A stretch of 9,466 nt of DNA, from contig VBAN01000014.1 of assembly GCA_005882445.1 (NCBI GenBank), forward strand, positions 1-9,466, in the 5' to 3' direction. The notes under the pieces are model-generated. The model was not told the origin of the DNA. It did not search any database and was given only the letters and a program-made list of their open reading frames with translations. The DNA comes from Candidatus Segetimicrobium genomatis. GTDB taxonomy: Bacteria > Sysuimicrobiota > Sysuimicrobiia > Sysuimicrobiales > Segetimicrobiaceae. This document shows, piece after piece, positions 6,335-9,466 of this stretch; the first letter of the stretch is position 1; each line of letters starts with the position of its first letter. A program made the translations under genes and the position numbers.

Positions 6335-7032
6335 TAGGCGGCGACCGGTTTCTTGACGTGCCCGCCGATGTAGCGCGCCGCCTCTTCCTCGGCCGCGCCG
6401 CCGATCTCGCCGATCAGCACGATGGCGTGGGTGTCCGGGTCGGCGTTAAAGAGCTGGAGCACGTCCACGAAACTCAACCCCACCATGGGGTCCCCTCCCA
6501 GCCCCACGGCCGTCGATTGGCCCAGCCCCGCGCGGGTCAGCCCCGCCACGATCTCGTAGGTGAGGGTGCCGCTGCGGGAGACGATCCCCACGTGACCGCG
6601 GCTGAACAGGTGCGTGGGCATGATCCCCACCCGGCACTCCCCCGGCGTCGTCACGCCCGGGCCGTTGGGCCCGAGCACGCGGACGCCCTGCTGCGCGGCG
6701 TAGGCCACGACCTCGATCGCATCGTGGACCGGCATGCCTTCCGTGATGATGACGACGGGATTGAGCCGGCTCGAGATCGCTTCCAGCGCGGCGTCGCGGG
6801 CCAGCCGCGCCGGCACGAAGATCACGCTGGCGCCGGCGCCGGTCGCGCGGACGGCCTCGTCCACCGTTTCGAAGACCGGGACATCGTGGACCTTCGCCCC
6901 GCCTTTGCCGGGCGTGACGCCGGCGACGACGCGGGTGCCCGCCTGGAGCATCAGCCCGGCGTGAAACGCTCCCTGGTAGCCGGTGATGCCCTGCACCAGG
7001 AGTCGGGTGTCGCGTCCCACGATGATGGCCAT
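6334..7032 (-). CDS. sucD: succinyl-CoA synthetase (succinate-CoA ligase) alpha subunit, prematurely ended
   Basis: The alpha subunit binds CoA and carries the phosphohistidine of succinyl-CoA + ADP/GDP + Pi <-> succinate + CoA + ATP/GTP. Only 232 of the usual ~290-300 residues are in this frame. Intact parts are the CoA-binding fold with [13 protein letters not shown] (14-26) and [11 protein letters not shown] (37-47), then [23 protein letters not shown] (120-133), [13 protein letters not shown] (148-160), GLGGDP (177-182) and [16 protein letters not shown] (207-222). The frame then stops at TAA just after KKPVAA (228-232), before the conserved loop and the histidine motif, which resumes in another frame at 6334. 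E. coli has Cys where this protein has Gly in PNGPG. ATG 7032 lies two bases after the sucC stop. As it stands the product would lack the catalytic histidine. Confidence 0.93.
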   Translation of the reverse strand: MAIIVGRDTRLLVQGITGYQGAFHAGLMLQAGTRVVAGVTPGKGGAKVHDVPVFETVDEAVRATGAGASVIFVPARLARDAALEAISSRLNPVVIITEGMPVHDAIEVVAYAAQQGVRVLGPNGPGVTTPGECRVGIMPTHLFSRGHVGIVSRSGTLTYEIVAGLTRAGLGQSTAVGLGGDPMVGLSFVDVLQLFNADPDTHAIVLIGEIGGAAEEEAARYIGGHVKKPVAA

Positions 7033-7034
7033 GG

Positions 7035-8150
7035 TTATGGCCGCGGGGCCGCGCGGGCGAGCGCGACGGCTTCTTGGGCCGCCTGGTCGGGATCCAATGT
7101 GGCCGCGATCCCGGCCGCCCGGAGGATGCGCTGCCCTTCTTCCTCGTTCGTGCCGGTCAGGCGGATGCTGGCGGGGACCCGTGGGGGCTTCTGGACGATC
7201 CCCCGGGCGACCTCGTCGCACCGCGTGATGCCGCCGAAGATGTTGATGAAGATCGACCGGATCCCGGACTTCCGCTGGACGATGTCCAGGGCGGCCCGCA
7301 TCCCGTCCGCCGTCGCGCCGCCCCCCACGTCCAGGAAGTTGGCCGCCCGCCCGCCGAAGTGCGCCAGGAGGTCCAGCGTGCTCATCACCAGGCCCGCACC
7401 GTTGCCGATGACGGCGATGTCCCCAGCCAGTTCCACGTAGGACAGTCCGTGGGACCGGGCCTCGAGCTCGAGCGCCGTCAGTTCCTCCGATGGCGGACGG
7501 TCCGCGTGCCGGAATGCCGCGTTGTCGTCGAGCACGAGCTTGGCGTCGACGCAGAGCAGGGTAGACCCGACGACGGCCAGCGGGTTGATCTCCGCGAGGT
7601 CGGCATCCTCGGCCCAGTAGAGCCGGTACAGTTTGCCGGCGATCCCGGCGAACTCGTCGAGGAGCGGGCCGGCGAACCCCAGCCGCCGGCCGATGGCGCG
7701 GGCCTGGAAGGGCGGGCACCCGAGACACGGGTCGATGGGCCCCGTGACGATCTTCTCGGGGGCCGTCCTGGCGACGGTCTCGATCTCGACCCCGCCCGCC
7801 GCGGAGGCCACGGCGACCGCGCGCCGCTGGGCACGGTCGGTCACGACGGCCAGGTAGTACTCGGCGCTGATCTCCGCGGCCGGGACGACCAGCACACGCT
7901 CCACGCGCTCCCCTTTGATGGTCATGCCCAGGATCGCCCGGGCGCAGGATTCCGCCTCGGCCGGGGTGGCGGCCAGTTTGATGCCGCCGGCTTTCCCGCG
8001 GCCGCCCACGAGCACCTGCGCCTTGACGACAACCGGGTAGCGGAGGGTCAGGCCCGCCATCTGCCCGGGCCGCTCGATGACGACCCCTTGCTGAACGGGG
8101 AGCCCGTACCTGGCGAAGACCTCTTTGGCCTGGAACTCGTGCAGCTTCAT
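7035..8150 (-). CDS. sucC: succinyl-CoA synthetase (ADP/GDP-forming) beta subunit
   Basis: This 371-residue ATP-grasp subunit (E. coli 388) binds the nucleotide and the succinate side of succinyl-CoA synthetase and pairs with SucD in the TCA cycle. It opens MKLHEFQAKEVFARYGLPV, the classic SucC start, followed by VVKAQVLVGGRGKAGGIK (41-58) for nucleotide binding. AEINPLAV with metal-binding residues follows, then GNGAGLVMSTLD, NFLDVGGGA and IFINIFGGITRCDEVARGI. The second half has RLTGTNEEEG. The gene is full length with no breaks, unlike its partner. ATG 8150 lies 11 bases after the mdh stop with no clear ribosome site, so translation may be coupled to mdh. The next gene, sucD, begins two bases after the sucC stop. 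Confidence 0.96.
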   Translation of the reverse strand: MKLHEFQAKEVFARYGLPVQQGVVIERPGQMAGLTLRYPVVVKAQVLVGGRGKAGGIKLAATPAEAESCARAILGMTIKGERVERVLVVPAAEISAEYYLAVVTDRAQRRAVAVASAAGGVEIETVARTAPEKIVTGPIDPCLGCPPFQARAIGRRLGFAGPLLDEFAGIAGKLYRLYWAEDADLAEINPLAVVGSTLLCVDAKLVLDDNAAFRHADRPPSEELTALELEARSHGLSYVELAGDIAVIGNGAGLVMSTLDLLAHFGGRAANFLDVGGGATADGMRAALDIVQRKSGIRSIFINIFGGITRCDEVARGIVQKPPRVPASIRLTGTNEEEGQRILRAAGIAATLDPDQAAQEAVALARAAPRP

Positions 8151-8161
8151 GAGGCCGCGAT

Positions 8162-9100
8162 CTAGAGTTTGAGGAGCGCGACGTTCTCGCGGATGCTCGC
8201 AACGGACGCGTCGAAGGCCTTGCGCTCGCCGTCGTCCATGGGCGCGTCGAGGATCCGCTCCACCCCTCCCGCGCCGAGCACCGCCGGGACGCCCACGTAG
8301 AGATCGCGCACGCCGTACTGGCCGGTCAGGTAGGCGGAGAGCGGCAGGACACGCTTGCGGTCGAGCAGGATCGCCTCCACCATCTGCGTGATGGCGGCGC
8401 CCGGGGCGAAGAAGGCGCTGCCGGTCTTGAGGAGGCTCACGATCTCGGCGCCGCCCTTGCGGGTGCGGTCGACCAGCGCGGCGATCCGGTCCGGGGACAG
8501 GAGCCGGCGGAGCGGGATCCCCCCCACCGCGGCGAGGCTCGCCAGCGGGACCATATGCGTGTCACTGTGCGCCCCGATCACCATCGCGGAGACGTCCTGG
8601 ACGGAGACGCCGAGGGCCTGGGCGATGAAGGCCCGAAACCGGGTGCTGTCGAGCGCGCCGCTCTGGCCCATCACCCGCTCGGGGGGAAAGCGGCTGATCT
8701 TGTGGACCAGGTACACCATGACGTCCAGGGGATTGGTCACCACGATCAGGTGCGCGTTGGGCGACCGCTTCGTCACCTGTTCGGTGACGCCCCGCACGAT
8801 GCCGGCGTTGGTCGCGAGGAGATCCTCCCGGCTCATTCCGGGCTTCCGGGCGATCCCGGCCACGATCACGACGATGTCCGACTGCTCGGTCTCGTCGTAC
8901 CCGTTGGTCCCGGTGATCCGGAAGTCGACCCCCTCGATGGGCTCGGCCTCGAGCAGGTCCAGCGCCTTGCCCTGCGGCATGCCTTCGATGACATCGACCA
9001 GCACCACGTCGGCGAGCCGGTGCGAGAGCATCCATTGGGCCGCCGAGTGGCCGACGTTCCCGGCTCCCACGATCGTCACCTTCGCCCGCGTTCTCCCCAT
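8162..9100 (-). CDS. mdh: malate dehydrogenase (NAD, LDH-like type)
   Basis: A 312-residue enzyme that interconverts malate and oxaloacetate with NAD. The dinucleotide fold shows GAGNVG (12-17) and an acidic residue, D36, at the end of the second strand, typical of NAD preference. Substrate residues are R85 and R91 in ARKPGMSRED; the first replaces the Gln of lactate dehydrogenases and marks a malate enzyme. T122-N123-P124, D151 and R154 (GALDSTRFR) and catalytic H178 (GAHSDTH) are all present. Overall motifs match the LDH-like MDH group (as in Chloroflexus and Bacillus) rather than the E. coli dimer type. ATG 9100 was chosen over the longer open frame (to 9133) because GGAGGG lies seven bases upstream and the Rossmann strand follows at once. 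It lies 51 bases after icd. Confidence 0.96.
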   Translation of the reverse strand: MGRTRAKVTIVGAGNVGHSAAQWMLSHRLADVVLVDVIEGMPQGKALDLLEAEPIEGVDFRITGTNGYDETEQSDIVVIVAGIARKPGMSREDLLATNAGIVRGVTEQVTKRSPNAHLIVVTNPLDVMVYLVHKISRFPPERVMGQSGALDSTRFRAFIAQALGVSVQDVSAMVIGAHSDTHMVPLASLAAVGGIPLRRLLSPDRIAALVDRTRKGGAEIVSLLKTGSAFFAPGAAITQMVEAILLDRKRVLPLSAYLTGQYGVRDLYVGVPAVLGAGGVERILDAPMDDGERKAFDASVASIRENVALLKL

Positions 9101-9107
9101 CCGGTGG

Positions 9108-9113
9108 CCCTCC
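9108..9113 (-). promoter_or_regulatory. ribosome binding site deciding the mdh start
   Basis: The minus strand reads GGAGGG here, a near-perfect Shine-Dalgarno sequence with a seven-base spacer to ATG 9100. This settles that start over the in-frame upstream start at 9133. Confidence 0.75.
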
Positions 9114-9151
9114 AGGGCGTACCTTGGCTCCACTCCACGCTTCGATCGGCC

Positions 9152-9466
9152 TTACATGTTGTCGACGACGGCCGAGGCAAACTCGCTGGTGCGCGCCTCG
9201 CGGGCGCCTTCCATGAGGCGCGCCAGATCGTAGGTCACGATCTTCTTCCGGAACGTCGCTTCCATCCCGCGGATGACCAGGCCGGCCGCCTCCCGCCACC
9301 CGAGGTGCTCGAGCATCATCACGCCCGATAGGATCAGCGACCCCGGGTTCACCTTGTCCTGGTTGGCGTACTTGGGGGCGGTCCCGTGCGTCGCCTCGAA
9401 GACCGCGTGGAAGTCGCTGATGTTCCCCCCGGGGGCCATGCCGATCCCTCCGACCTGGGCGGCGAT
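9152..9466 (-). CDS. icd: isocitrate dehydrogenase (NADP type), C-terminal end (partial)
   Basis: The frame runs in from the right edge and gives the last 104 residues of an isocitrate dehydrogenase, which converts isocitrate to 2-oxoglutarate and CO2. It reads [16 protein letters not shown], then [20 protein letters not shown] and MMLEHLGW, closely matching the E. coli Icd end. The E. coli NADP-contact residues Lys344, Tyr345, Val351, Tyr391 and Arg395 are matched by K and Y in [10 protein letters not shown], the V of DKV, and Y and R in VTYDLARL. This points to NADP as cofactor. It ends ASAVVDNM with TAA at 9154-9152. It is the most upstream gene seen in the TCA run; about three quarters of the protein lies outside the window. 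Confidence 0.95.
   Translation of the reverse strand: MAAQVGGIGMAPGGNISDFHAVFEATHGTAPKYANQDKVNPGSLILSGVMMLEHLGWREAAGLVIRGMEATFRKKIVTYDLARLMEGAREARTSEFASAVVDNM

Noticed and set aside
6325..6345. Programmed frameshift joining the two sucD frames
   Set aside because: A -1 shift would be needed, but no slippery heptamer precedes the TAA, and joining the frames would still leave out about 12 conserved residues.

Overview
The window is gene-dense, high-GC bacterial DNA (roughly two thirds G+C by eye) in which every supported gene lies on the minus strand, so transcription runs from the right edge to the left edge. No RNA genes, insertion sequences, CRISPR arrays or phage genes were seen, and no gap between genes exceeds about 100 bases. 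The lineage is not certain. A YvcK with an N-terminal membrane anchor, a linked RapZ-YvcK pair, a TATAAT promoter placed almost on the start codon, and an NADH dehydrogenase membrane-arm cluster lacking the peripheral-arm genes together suggest an uncultured, deep-branching bacterium (for example Armatimonadota/CSP1-3-like, Chloroflexota or Rokubacteria/NC10). That placement is inference only.

Right third (9466 to 6167): a TCA-cycle run icd (C-terminal end only), mdh, sucC, sucD. These genes turn isocitrate into 2-oxoglutarate, interconvert malate and oxaloacetate, and interconvert succinyl-CoA and succinate. The most striking point in the window is here. The sucD frame closes at a TAA at 6336-6334, 232 codons in. 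The C-terminal end of the same protein, with the catalytic-histidine motif GHAGA, continues in another frame from an ATG that overlaps the stop (TAATG). About 12 conserved residues that should join the two parts are missing, which corresponds to a net loss of about 34 bases. This is either a real lesion, an assembly error, or a two-part SucD.

Middle (about 6090 to 3529): an extended -10 promoter (TGCTATAAT) drives a tightly coupled three-gene unit: a compact YvlD/phage-holin-4_2-like membrane protein, rapZ (nucleotide-binding RNase adapter, YvcJ), and yvcK (gluconeogenesis/cell-wall factor). Stops and starts overlap at both junctions (TGATG, ATGA). The YvlD-like protein lacks the central hydrophobic linker usual in its family, so its two 33-residue half-repeats abut directly. 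The whiA gene that often follows yvcK in Gram-positives is not present; nuoA follows instead.

Left third (3523 to 1): a candidate promoter with a perfect TTGACA -35 box sits directly behind yvcK, followed by nuoA, nuoH, nuoJ, nuoK and the first 431 codons of nuoL, with overlapping or nearly touching genes. These are membrane-arm subunits of complex I. No nuoB, C, D, E, F, G or I gene lies among them, so the peripheral arm must be encoded elsewhere or be replaced. The window thus joins carbon flow (TCA genes), carbon/cell-wall control (RapZ, YvcK) and respiration (Nuo).
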